Positions 31,032 through 37,819 of a stretch of DNA of 39,434 bases are shown here, piece by piece (position 1 is the stretch's first letter; each line of letters begins with the position of its first letter). This stretch comes from Candidatus Nanoarchaeia archaeon (GTDB lineage Archaea; Nanobdellota; Nanobdellia; JAQUSD01), in contig JAQUSD010000005.1 of the NCBI GenBank assembly GCA_028715295.1, positions 1 to 39,434 of the forward strand, given 5' to 3'. A model generated the notes under the pieces. The model was not told where the DNA came from, did no database searches, and saw only the letters and a list, made by a program, of their open reading frames with translations. The position numbers and the translations under genes were made by a program.

Positions 31032-31514
31032 TTATATTATTTTTCTTTTTATTTTTTTAAGCTCTTCATCTGTCTTTTTGTATTTAACTGCTAAATGTCC
31101 TGATATAACTGGCTCAAGACGGTATTTTGCAAAGAAAGGGTCTTTTTTATAAGCAGATTTTTTATTAAGATTTTTCAGGTTGATATTGTAAAAAGCGTCT
31201 TTTTTTCTGTTACTATACCTAGGCACAATATGACAGTGTATGTGTGGCTGGTAGTTACCTAGAATTTCATAATTCATGTGTACTGGCTTAAGGCTTTTTT
31301 GAAGTAGTTTAGCAACTTTTACAACACCATCCATAAACGCATCTCTTGTTTTTTTATCAAGCTCCATGAAATTTGTTTTATGCTGTTTGAGAGCAACTAT
31401 TGATTTTCCATATGTCTGCTGTGAATTTGAAAGAAAAGCATATACATATTCATCTTCATAAAGCGATATTTCAGATGATTTTTTTATTAAATCACACATT
31501 CTGCATTTTACCAT
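31032..31514 (-). CDS. HIT-family hydrolase
   Basis: A 160-aa histidine-triad protein. A zinc-type CRMCDLI start and QPHIHCHIVPRYSNRK, containing the H-x-H-x-H nucleophile triad, identify the family, which cleaves nucleoside-phosphate bonds such as AMP conjugates or Ap4A. The C-terminal extension is basic (KKTDEELKKIKRKII). It overlaps the 31508 gene by seven bases and is followed by the small membrane gene, suggesting a three-gene unit. Confidence 0.92.
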   Translation of the reverse strand: MVKCRMCDLIKKSSEISLYEDEYVYAFLSNSQQTYGKSIVALKQHKTNFMELDKKTRDAFMDGVVKVAKLLQKSLKPVHMNYEILGNYQPHIHCHIVPRYSNRKKDAFYNINLKNLNKKSAYKKDPFFAKYRLEPVISGHLAVKYKKTDEELKKIKRKII

Positions 31515-32017
31515 TTTATCTCTTTTTCCATTTCATATATATTTTTAACTTCTTTAACATGGTTTATACTCTCTTTTAGTTCTGTGTGTAATGGTTTTGA
31601 TATTAATTCCTTAAGAACAAGAACCTCAACATCATCTTTTCTTAATCTTAAAAGTCCAAGTGTTGAGAACACACTTGCTGAAACCCCGAGAACAATTATT
31701 TTATTGCACCATTCTGAAAGTTTTTGATGCACTTCACTGAAGGATTTAGCCTCTGTTTTTTTATCAATCAAACTCTCATACTTAAATTCATAATTCTTTG
31801 GGCAGAAAACATGCACTTCCCCCCCAGAGTTTCTGTCATAGAGTTTTGCAACTTCAAGAGAAACTTCTTCCCCTGCAATTATCCCAAGTTCGCAGTGAGT
31901 ATTTGAAAGTAGTTTGGCCAGTCTTTTAATTATATGATTGATATCTTTTTTTTCAGCTTTTGAATGCTTGTATAATTGATTAAAGCTTTCAGAACTTATA
32001 ACAGCTATTTTTTCCAT
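31508..32017 (-). CDS. Rossmann-like hypothetical protein, 169 aa (possible SLOG relative)
   Basis: Starts with a strand MEKIAVISSESFNQLYKH, then a helix and CELGIIAGEEVSLEVAKLY, NSGGEVHVFCPKNYEFKYES and KIIVLGVSASVFSTLGLLRL. Alternation of short hydrophobic strands with helices and a Gly-rich turn recalls SLOG/LOG nucleotide-binding folds, but this is a guess from pattern only. It lies upstream of and overlapping the HIT gene, so a link to nucleotide metabolism is plausible. Confidence 0.6.
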   Translation of the reverse strand: MEKIAVISSESFNQLYKHSKAEKKDINHIIKRLAKLLSNTHCELGIIAGEEVSLEVAKLYDRNSGGEVHVFCPKNYEFKYESLIDKKTEAKSFSEVHQKLSEWCNKIIVLGVSASVFSTLGLLRLRKDDVEVLVLKELISKPLHTELKESINHVKEVKNIYEMEKEIKW

Positions 32018-32052
32018 ATATAAAAAAAGCCATCTTTCTTATTAATACTTTT

Positions 32053-32373
32053 TCATACAGAACTTAAAATTGCATTGATTAAGTCCTTGCCTTTTTCACT
32101 TGCCTTGAATTTTTCTCCTGATTTTTCTATAATTCCTGATTCAGTAAACTTACTCAAGGTTCTTTTCAGCCCTTCTTCTTCCATAGGTGTGGTGTTAAGG
32201 ATTTCTTCAAATGAATCCTGATTATTTTCAATAATGCATCTCATCACAAGAAACCTTTTGTAATTACCTAATAAAGAGATATCCCTTGTAAACTCTTTTT
32301 GATTATATCCATGCTTTACATAACAGTGTATTAATTGAACAGAAAGTTTGCTTAAAAAATACGCTTCTTCCAT
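32053..32373 (-). CDS. Winged-helix protein, 106 aa (putative transcription regulator)
   Basis: Residues 40-100 form a winged helix: RFLVMRCIIENNQDSFEEIL, EEEGLKRTLSKFTESGIIEK and the wing KFKASEKGKDLI. The N-terminal 35 residues (AYFLSKLSVQLIHCYVKHGY) are an extra helix pair, perhaps for dimer formation. It stands alone. Its target is unknown; the 21-bp elements at 32669 and 33471 are candidates. Confidence 0.65.
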   Translation of the reverse strand: MEEAYFLSKLSVQLIHCYVKHGYNQKEFTRDISLLGNYKRFLVMRCIIENNQDSFEEILNTTPMEEEGLKRTLSKFTESGIIEKSGEKFKASEKGKDLINAILSSV

Positions 32374-32415
32374 AATCTATATTTATTAGAACAAGTTTTT
32401 AAATTTTTTTAATTG

Positions 32416-32622
32416 CTAAAACTTAGTCTGTTGTTTCTGTGGCCTTGGATTGAAACCTACCCCTAATTTGTCAAGAAGTTCTTTCATAAGTTTTGCTCTT
32501 TTCTGAAGTTCTTCTTTGTTCTGGACTTCTTTGTTGTTTACAACCCACAGTATGCCTTCAAGTTTCTTGGAGACCAATGCTCCAATTTCTTTAATTTCGC
32601 TTTCTGTTAATTCAATGTTCAT
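32416..32622 (-). CDS. Hypothetical helical protein, 68 aa
   Basis: Begins MNIELTESEIKEIGALVSKK at ATG 32622 and continues as amphipathic helix (ELQKRAKLMKELLDKLGVGF) with a Gln/Pro-rich end. The longer frame from 32691 would read a spurious hydrophobic stretch over the promoter. TATTTAAATA about 30 bp upstream is the TATA box, and a 21-bp element at 32669-32689 lies just before it. No family recognised. Confidence 0.6.
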   Translation of the reverse strand: MNIELTESEIKEIGALVSKKLEGILWVVNNKEVQNKEELQKRAKLMKELLDKLGVGFNPRPQKQQTKF

Positions 32623-32668
32623 TTTAAGTAATTTAAAAAAGAAGTAGTATTTAAATAATATTGATAGA

Positions 32669-32689
32669 TGTCCGATATTTCCGATAATC
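32669..32689 (-). promoter_or_regulatory. Shared 21-bp upstream element, copy 1
   Basis: On the minus strand GATTATCGGAAATATCGGA plus CA ends about 16 bp before the TATA-box centre (near 32652) of the 68-aa gene. It agrees at 18 of 21 positions with the copy at 33471-33491, which lies 17 bp before the TATA centre of the nucleotidyltransferase gene. Such placement just upstream of the BRE suits an activator or shared regulator. Confidence 0.5.
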
Positions 32690-32849
32690 ATTTATACTGG
32701 CAGTCTAAGAAATCTTTTTGGGCCTTTGACCATTTTTTATCTGGATTTTTTTTAATCCATTCAACATGTTTGTCTATGAAATCCATTCTATCTTTTAGAT
32801 TTTGTTCCTTTTCTTTTTCAAGCTGTTTAAGATTAATTTTTACATTCAT
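32688..32849 (-). CDS. Small charged protein, 53 aa, partner of the nucleotidyltransferase
   Basis: A short gene starting MNVKINLKQLEKEKEQNLKD and ending KDFLDCQYK. It is Lys-rich and mostly helical, with Trp residues in VEWIKKNPDKKWSKAQ. ATG 32849 overlaps the nucleotidyltransferase stop by ATGA, the linkage seen for every toxin-antitoxin pair in the window, so coupled translation is likely. I recognise no family. Confidence 0.65.
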   Translation of the reverse strand: MNVKINLKQLEKEKEQNLKDRMDFIDKHVEWIKKNPDKKWSKAQKDFLDCQYK

Positions 32850-33427
32850 TGTATTAACTTTAATTTGTGAGAAACTTTAAGCTTTTCTGTAAAATATTGT
32901 AGTTTTTCTTTGTCTAATTTGTCTTTGACTAACTGGTAAATATGTCTTGCATCTTCTATATCTTTTTGACTTCCTAAAAATAACTTAAATGGAATCTGTA
33001 AATGAAGAGGCGAAATTTTTATTTTGTAGTCCTTAATCTTTACCTCAAAAGAATTGTTTAAGGTGTACTCATCAAGTTCATTTTTGGAAAATTTAACTTC
33101 CATATTTGGTATAAAAACATCTTTTCTGAAAAATCTTATATTGGAGCCATTCTTTAAAGTTTCATAAGCTTCTTTAATATTAATAGTCATACATTCAAAT
33201 TCAGTTAAATTGTTCCACATATCTTCAAATTTATCAAACCCTAATCTAGGGATAAGAATATCAACATCTTCTGTAGCCCTGCTTCTGCCCAGTAAAATAG
33301 AAACATATCCAGATACAACTGAATAATTAATCTTTAATTTATCAAGTATTTTTGTAAAATCTATAACAAATTTATCCAGTTTGTTTATTTCTTTATCTAA
33401 AACAATGGCATTTTCGGATATTTCCAT
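32846..33427 (-). CDS. Nucleotidyltransferase-fold protein (DUF6036/AbiEii-like), 193 aa
   Basis: The segment YSVVSGYVSILLGRSRATED followed by VDILI is the substrate-free form of the nucleotidyltransferase site (G-R-S-R-x-T-x-D-x-D). Later LHLQIPFKLFLGSQKDIEDA matches the C-terminal region of AbiEii/DUF6036-like proteins, several of which act as toxins or with toxin partners. ATG 33427 lies 27 bp from the TATA-like AAAGTATATTAATC, so it is preferred over 33433. It is followed by the 53-aa gene via ATGA. Catalytic activity is not certain. Confidence 0.72.
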   Translation of the reverse strand: MEISENAIVLDKEINKLDKFVIDFTKILDKLKINYSVVSGYVSILLGRSRATEDVDILIPRLGFDKFEDMWNNLTEFECMTINIKEAYETLKNGSNIRFFRKDVFIPNMEVKFSKNELDEYTLNNSFEVKIKDYKIKISPLHLQIPFKLFLGSQKDIEDARHIYQLVKDKLDKEKLQYFTEKLKVSHKLKLIQ

Positions 33428-33470
33428 ATACATTAACTTCAGTTATAGATTAATATACTTTGAGATTTGG

Positions 33471-33491
33471 TGTTCGGTATTTCCCATAATC
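33471..33491 (-). promoter_or_regulatory. Shared 21-bp upstream element, copy 2
   Basis: On the minus strand GATTATGGGAAATACCGAACA lies 17 bp before the TATA centre (near 33454) of the nucleotidyltransferase gene. It differs from copy 1 at three positions and keeps the same helical phase to the TATA box. It sits just beyond the stop of the 33498 gene. Confidence 0.5.
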
Positions 33492-33497
33492 TAAAAA

Positions 33498-33755
33498 CTA
33501 GTATCTCTTAAAATAAATTTTTGCATCATAGGTTGCTGATACAATAGGCTTTTCTGTAAATACAGGCGCATCATTTAGGAAAATCAGGTTCAGTTTTTCC
33601 ATCTTTAAAAGAGACATTGCAAGCAAACTGTATTTCTCAAATTCGTTTTCTAATTCTGCAGTCTCTGCTATCTCCCTAAGTGATAACTTTTTATCGCCTT
33701 TTACTATTGCTTTAAGCACTTTTATATCGAATTTATTTAATTCAGTGTTTTCCAT
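33498..33755 (-). CDS. Small winged-helix-like protein, 85 aa
   Basis: The first 50 residues look like a helix-turn-helix: NKFDIKVLKAIVKGDKKLSL then REIAETAELENEFEKYSLLA. A beta hairpin follows (LNLIFLNDAPVFTEKP). This could be a DNA-binding regulator of the neighbouring nucleotidyltransferase unit. ATG 33755 has TTAAAAGTA about 25 bp upstream. No family is assigned. Confidence 0.58.
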   Translation of the reverse strand: MENTELNKFDIKVLKAIVKGDKKLSLREIAETAELENEFEKYSLLAMSLLKMEKLNLIFLNDAPVFTEKPIVSATYDAKIYFKRY

Positions 33756-33782
33756 AAGAAAGCCTTAGAATATACTACTTTT

Positions 33783-33808
33783 AAGTGTTTTGGTGGTGGG
33801 GAACACTT
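33783..33808. repeat. 7-bp inverted repeat with 12-nt loop after the flavodoxin gene
   Basis: AAGTGTT (33783-33789) and AACACTT (33802-33808) can pair around a G/T-rich loop. It lies between the flavodoxin stop and the promoter of the 33498 gene on the minus strand. It may be a hairpin at the flavodoxin mRNA end or an operator; there is no clear U-tract. Confidence 0.35.
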
Positions 33809-33819
33809 ACAAAATATGC

Positions 33820-34236
33820 CTACTGTTTTAAAATATACTTAATTATTCTGTCAAGGTGTTCTTTCTTTATCTCTCCCTGCTCTTTGTATTTCCCCTGAAT
33901 TTTGAAATATTTGATTCTCTTTTTTATACTCTGAGGGATTAAGAAATGCGTTAATTTGTCCCACCAGTTTCCTTCAGGAGCCATGCCCACGGCAATCAGA
34001 ATAATTTTCTTTTCTTTTAATTTATCCCAGTTGTTTTTAAGAAATCTAACTGCGGGCATTTTTGCCCCATACACCCCGGACATGACTATTAAGCTGGTAT
34101 AAACAGCAAGTTCTTCAGGCTTGACTTTGTCAATTTCAAAAACTATGTATTTCAATTCATTATGGAGCCATTCAGCATATTTTTTAGTTGAACCATAAAC
34201 AGAATTGTATACTATTGCAGTTTTTGACTTGTTCAT
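33820..34236 (-). CDS. Flavodoxin-like protein
   Basis: A 138-aa flavodoxin fold. The FMN phosphate loop is TAIVYNSVYGSTKKYAEWL (S/T-x-x-G-x-T type), and the ring-binding parts are IVMSGVYGAKMPAVRFLK and ILIAVGMAPEGNWW. It resembles short archaeal/HemG-like flavodoxins that carry electrons or reduce quinones. It is single, with no redox partner nearby. The C-terminal helices are basic. Confidence 0.85.
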   Translation of the reverse strand: MNKSKTAIVYNSVYGSTKKYAEWLHNELKYIVFEIDKVKPEELAVYTSLIVMSGVYGAKMPAVRFLKNNWDKLKEKKIILIAVGMAPEGNWWDKLTHFLIPQSIKKRIKYFKIQGKYKEQGEIKKEHLDRIIKYILKQ

Positions 34237-34275
34237 AACACAGAATTATCTTTTCCCGCTTTTAAAAATTTCTTA

Positions 34276-34348
34276 AGCCTCAGGCGAGAGTCGAACTCGC
34301 GACCTCTGCCTTACCAAGGCAGCGCCACTACCACTGTGCTACTGAGGC
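34276..34348 (-). tRNA. tRNA-Thr (anticodon GGT)
   Basis: On the minus strand the acceptor GCCTCAG pairs with CTGAGGC, followed by discriminator T as in many archaeal tRNA-Thr. Anticodon stem CTGCC/GGCAG encloses TTGGTAA, giving GGT. The T-arm GCGAG/CTCGC has loop TTCGACT. CCA is not encoded. TTTATAAA lies about 30 bp upstream. Confidence 0.96.
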
Positions 34349-34386
34349 ATAAATTTTAGAGAATTATATTTTATTTATAAAGTTAT

Positions 34387-34650
34387 TTATATCCAATATT
34401 CAGTCACGCCTTTGTGCATTAAGCAGAAACCAAGCATGCCCATTGCACTTAAACCAACACAGGTTATGTAAGAATTTAATGGAAGCCTTGAACCATACGT
34501 TATTATATCAAAGATTATTATCTCAAACTGGTAAAGATATGAAAATGCAGATATCGTGCCTCCAAAAAATGTTAAGGGATAATTTCTTTTTCTTACCCCT
34601 TTAAGCGAATGATAATGTCTTACATTATGGAAAAATTCCTTGATTTTCAT
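34387..34650 (-). CDS. Small membrane protein, 87 aa, paralogue of the 30784 protein
   Basis: Starting at ATG 34650 (MKIKEFFHNVRHYHSLKG), it has a basic N-terminus and two predicted membrane helices, then ends GFCLMHKGVTEYWI. The end matches GFILAHRGLTGEWL of the 30784-31020 protein. The frame runs back to 34731, but ATG 34650 forms an ATGA overlap with the zinc-ribbon gene, so the two are expressed together. No family recognised. Confidence 0.6.
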   Translation of the reverse strand: MKIKEFFHNVRHYHSLKGVRKRNYPLTFFGGTISAFSYLYQFEIIIFDIITYGSRLPLNSYITCVGLSAMGMLGFCLMHKGVTEYWI

Positions 34651-34916
34651 TTCTTTTTTGCTCTGCCCCTGCCTTTTGTTGATTTGAATACCAGCTTTCT
34701 GCATTGTCCGCATTTTATTTTGTAAGGCCATTCAATTATTGCAGTAATCGGCCCATACTCATATGCGCAGTTTGGACATTTGTAAGCAACTGTTGTTTCT
34801 TCTTCCCCCTCCTTTCTGTATACAACTACTAAGTCGGGAGTGTAGGCATAAGAAGCGATCTTGCCTTCCATTCCCCACTTCTTTGCTTTTTCTGATTCAA
34901 ATTTTAACGATTCCAT
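34647..34916 (-). CDS. Zinc-ribbon protein, 89 aa
   Basis: One clear zinc ribbon: YKCPNCAYEYGP and IKCGQCRKLVFK supply four Cys. An N-terminal beta part (ASYAYTPDLVVVYRKEGEEE) precedes it and the C-terminus is basic (TKGRGRAKKK), suited to RNA or DNA binding. ATG 34916 has TTTTAAATTATG about 27 bp upstream and is preferred over GTG 34931. It is the first gene of a two-gene unit with the small membrane protein. Confidence 0.72.
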   Translation of the reverse strand: MESLKFESEKAKKWGMEGKIASYAYTPDLVVVYRKEGEEETTVAYKCPNCAYEYGPITAIIEWPYKIKCGQCRKLVFKSTKGRGRAKKK

Positions 34917-35000
34917 AATAGAAACACACACATCATAATTTAAAATGTTTATGGTAATATGAGATATATTTAAGAATAAGGAAATAATACATATAAACTA

Positions 35001-35333
35001 ATGAATAAGAAGGCTCAAGAACTTCCAATACAAACAATTGTAATACTTGCCATTGCAGTTCTTGTTGCTGTGGTGGTTGTAATATTCTTTGTTACTTCAC
35101 AGGCGCAGTCTGCAACAGGGTTAGGTCAGTTCCAGCAGGGAGCAACAGGAGACACGAATTTAGCTGGGAGAACAGCGGCCTGCAATATAGCGTGCGTAAC
35201 TTATAATTTTGTAGATACTACTGGAGATGGAACATGTGATAATTCAGATGTTTTCTGCGCAAATAACAGGTGTCCTTTAGGGTTTACATGTCCTACATCA
35301 TGTTCATTTACATGTCCAGAACCTGCTGAATAA
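35001..35333 (+). CDS. Pilin-like secreted protein with Cys-rich calcium-loop-like domain, 110 aa
   Basis: The N-terminus MNKKAQELPIQTIVILAIAV and the hydrophobic stretch after it form a class III (archaeal type IV pilin-like) signal, probably cut before Gln6. The mature part is short and disulfide-rich: ACNIACVTYNFVDTTGDGTC, DNSDVFCANNRCPLGFTCP and more Cys. DTTGDGTCDNSD resembles an EF-hand/dockerin calcium loop. The next gene carries a related domain with a different anchor. It may be a minor pilin or a surface-exposed adhesin; this is inferred. Confidence 0.72.
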   Translation: MNKKAQELPIQTIVILAIAVLVAVVVVIFFVTSQAQSATGLGQFQQGATGDTNLAGRTAACNIACVTYNFVDTTGDGTCDNSDVFCANNRCPLGFTCPTSCSFTCPEPAE

Positions 35334-35372
35334 TCAGTTAATTTTATATTAAACATTTATTTTTAATATATA

Positions 35373-35654
35373 ATGAATAAAAGACTTGTTGTTTTAACCT
35401 CCATTATTGCTATTCTTGCAGTTATTATAGTGATAGTCCTGCCTTCGCAGAATATTCCAGGATTTAATTTTGACAGGGATGTAGAAGTTATTGATGAAAA
35501 ATGTTCTGCTGAATGTTCAAGATATAATTTTCTTGATTTTGACGAAGATGGAATATGTGACAACACTCCGGATTTCTGCTTTATAAATGAATGCAAATCT
35601 GGTTTTAAGTGTCCCGATACCCTTGAATGTGTATGGGGAACGATAACCTGCTAA
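35373..35654 (+). CDS. Membrane-anchored Cys-rich protein, paralogous to the preceding domain, 93 aa
   Basis: An N-terminal anchor (RLVVLTSIIAILAVIIVIVL) is followed by a domain aligned with the previous protein: CSAECSRYNFLDFDEDGICD, then FCFINECKSGFKCP. The shared pattern is C-x3-C-x2-YNF-x-D-x3-DG-x-CDN..FC..N-x-C-x-x-GF-x-CP. The acidic loop DFDEDG is again calcium-like. The gene follows by 39 bp, probably one transcript. It converges with the decarboxylase gene, overlapping by four bases. Confidence 0.7.
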   Translation: MNKRLVVLTSIIAILAVIIVIVLPSQNIPGFNFDRDVEVIDEKCSAECSRYNFLDFDEDGICDNTPDFCFINECKSGFKCPDTLECVWGTITC

Positions 35655-36682
35655 TCAATAATAACTGTTTCTAATTTAGGAAGATTGCAGAAATCAGTTG
35701 AATAAGTATAAGCCCCTGCATTAAGAAAAACCAATTTATCCCCTATTTTTGGATTTTCAAGAAAAACCTTGTATCTGAAGATATCCATTGAATCAGGAGT
35801 GCATCCTTTTATTGTATATGGTGTTCCTGTTTCTTTTTCGTTCTCAACTAAAAGCCTTATATTTGCAACAAAAGTATCCATTGCTGAGTTGTAAACTGAA
35901 CAGTTGATTATAATGTTATTATCATATATGTTTTTTATTTCAGCGATTAATTTAACAGCAGAAGCAACAATATATCTTCCAGGTTCGATTATCATTTTTA
36001 TGTTATTTTCATCAAGCCATTCTTTTAGTTCTTTTATTTTTTCAAAAACCAAATTCTTTATTTCAGGCCTGTAATTTTTATACTCAGCAGGGATTCCCCC
36101 ACCAATATTTACAACATCAAGGCATTTTACAGTTTCTTCAGTTAATATGCTTTTAAGTTCTTCCTTAAGATTCCATTCACCAATATTCTGGGTTTTCCTG
36201 TGAAAATGAATGCCTACCTTTTCTATGTTGCTGTTGTTTCTTAATTCAGGTATGAGTCTGTTGATATGATGAGAATACATGCCATAGACAAAATATTTGC
36301 CTGTATGAACTGTTTTTTCCTTTAATCTCATTCTTAAAAGCAGGCTTATATTCTTTTTATTTTCTTTAATATACTCCAGTAAAACTTCCAAATCCATTTC
36401 ATTGTCAACTATAAACTTATTAACTCCTTCTTTGAATATTGAATCAAGCTCTTCTTTGTTCCATGCCTGTGCTATAAACCATATCTTGTCTTTTTTATGG
36501 AGTTTTTTTATCGAATCTATAAAATGTACGCTGAACCAGCTGTCTGTTTCCTGTTCAAGTATTTCAGCTGCCTTATTATTTGTTTTAAAAGAATAGGAAA
36601 CAGCATCACACATGGATTTGATTTCATTATAATTCTCAATGATTTTTGATTTGCTCATCTCAAAATGTGCTTTATCCATCAT
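35651..36682 (-). CDS. Fold-type III PLP-dependent decarboxylase (ornithine/DAP decarboxylase-like)
   Basis: A 343-aa alanine-racemase-fold enzyme. PLP Lys33 lies in VSYSFKTNN. Further marks are GIHFHRKTQNIGEW, VVNIGGGIP (PLP phosphate loop), IIEPGRYI and NAGAYTYS near the C-terminus. The usual catalytic-loop G-P-T-C-D-x-x-D appears as GCTPDSMD (near 293), so Cys and Pro are exchanged and the substrate may differ from ornithine. It is coupled to deoxyhypusine synthase by an ATGA overlap, so a polyamine substrate (carboxyspermidine-type or carboxyaminopropylagmatine) is plausible but not shown. Confidence 0.82.
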   Translation of the reverse strand: MMDKAHFEMSKSKIIENYNEIKSMCDAVSYSFKTNNKAAEILEQETDSWFSVHFIDSIKKLHKKDKIWFIAQAWNKEELDSIFKEGVNKFIVDNEMDLEVLLEYIKENKKNISLLLRMRLKEKTVHTGKYFVYGMYSHHINRLIPELRNNSNIEKVGIHFHRKTQNIGEWNLKEELKSILTEETVKCLDVVNIGGGIPAEYKNYRPEIKNLVFEKIKELKEWLDENNIKMIIEPGRYIVASAVKLIAEIKNIYDNNIIINCSVYNSAMDTFVANIRLLVENEKETGTPYTIKGCTPDSMDIFRYKVFLENPKIGDKLVFLNAGAYTYSTDFCNLPKLETVIID

Positions 36683-37617
36683 TTTAATAAGCCCTCATTT
36701 TCAAGAGTTTCAAGAACCTTTATCATAATCAGTGGGAACACAACAGTTGCTTCCCCTACAACAGTTGAAGCGTCTGAATCATCTTTTATTTTACCCCAAC
36801 TTTTTGCTTCATCAGTTGTTGCACCGCTTAAACTTCCGGATTCGCTCTTTGACATAGTGATATATACAGCATAGTCAATCCCACCATTAAGAAGGCATGA
36901 AAGAAGTGCATAATGCTTTGAAACTCCTCCACCAACAGCTATAAGCCCTTTTTTATCATCGTGAGTTACGCTGAAAAGACTGTTCGAAAAGTCTTTTACT
37001 ACATCAACATTAAAATCAGGGTGCTCACTTTGGAACATAAACAGATGAAATCCCAATGCACCATCAGTTATGGCTGGACAGAATATAGGTATATTATTCC
37101 TTGAAGCCTGATACAATATTGAGTCTTCATCATTTAGCATTAACCCAAATTCATGTATCATTTCAGAAACGGCCCATACTTTCTTTTTTTCATATAATTT
37201 TTTCAGCATAAATGTTATTTTATCCTCAAATTTTTCATAGCTTTCATTTTTTATAAACAGATTTCCAACACGGTTCATGCCTTTTTCATAAAGTTCAATG
37301 TCATCAGGTTTCTGTTGTCCAAGCATAAAGTCTTCACCCATGGATTTCATAATGTCTTCTTCAATACTGCCCACAGCAGTAACTATTACATCAGGTATTC
37401 TGTATTTTATAATCTGGCTGAAAAAACCTCTTAAACCAGAAGTCACCATGTTTGCTGTAAATGTAAGAAATGTTTTAGCTCCTGATTTTTTCATTTTTAG
37501 AATTATATCTGCTGACTTGCTTATTTCCACGCTCTGGAAACCAATAGAAGTATACCCTTCTACAAGCTCACTTACTGTCATGCCTTTTTTCCATTTAAAA
37601 TCATTGACTTTCTGCAT
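36679..37617 (-). CDS. dys: Deoxyhypusine synthase
   Basis: A 312-aa NAD-dependent enzyme that moves an aminobutyl group from spermidine to a Lys of aIF5A. Motifs: TANMVTSGLRGFF (NAD site), ITDGALGFHLFMFQ, GGGVSKHYALLS, SESGSLSGATTDEAKSWGKI with the active-site Lys (near 275), and DASTVVGEATVVFPLI. ATG 37617 is used because GAGGTG lies six bases upstream; the frame extends to GTG 37626. It is followed by the PLP decarboxylase (ATGA), and the window also has arginine decarboxylase, so polyamine supply and hypusine synthesis are near each other. Confidence 0.94.
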   Translation of the reverse strand: MQKVNDFKWKKGMTVSELVEGYTSIGFQSVEISKSADIILKMKKSGAKTFLTFTANMVTSGLRGFFSQIIKYRIPDVIVTAVGSIEEDIMKSMGEDFMLGQQKPDDIELYEKGMNRVGNLFIKNESYEKFEDKITFMLKKLYEKKKVWAVSEMIHEFGLMLNDEDSILYQASRNNIPIFCPAITDGALGFHLFMFQSEHPDFNVDVVKDFSNSLFSVTHDDKKGLIAVGGGVSKHYALLSCLLNGGIDYAVYITMSKSESGSLSGATTDEAKSWGKIKDDSDASTVVGEATVVFPLIMIKVLETLENEGLLK

Positions 37618-37649
37618 TTTAAACACCTCAAAAAATGATTTGAAACAAC

Positions 37650-37668
37650 TCTAAAATACTCTTTTAGA
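37650..37668. promoter_or_regulatory. Inverted repeat over the promoter of the deoxyhypusine synthase operon
   Basis: TCTAAAA (37650-37656) and TTTTAGA (37662-37668) are inverse copies five bases apart. On the minus strand GAGTATTTTAGAG serves as TATA box centred near 37656, about 39 bp before ATG 37617. A repressor bound here would block the promoter; the symmetry could also be chance in AT-rich DNA. Confidence 0.35.
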
Positions 37669-37819
37669 ACGCTTTTTATCTGCTGTCTCTTATTATTGTC
37701 ATTATCTGAACTTTTTTCATGTATATCAAATTTAAATCTTTCTATTTTTACTGTATTACACATAACTTTATAAACAGTATAACTATAACAATATTAACCT
37801 TAAATACGAGGTAATCAAA

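Noticed and set aside
32668-32880. 70-aa plus-strand frame in the 32.7 kb gap
   Set aside because: The minus-strand 53-aa frame has better composition and ATGA coupling to its neighbour.
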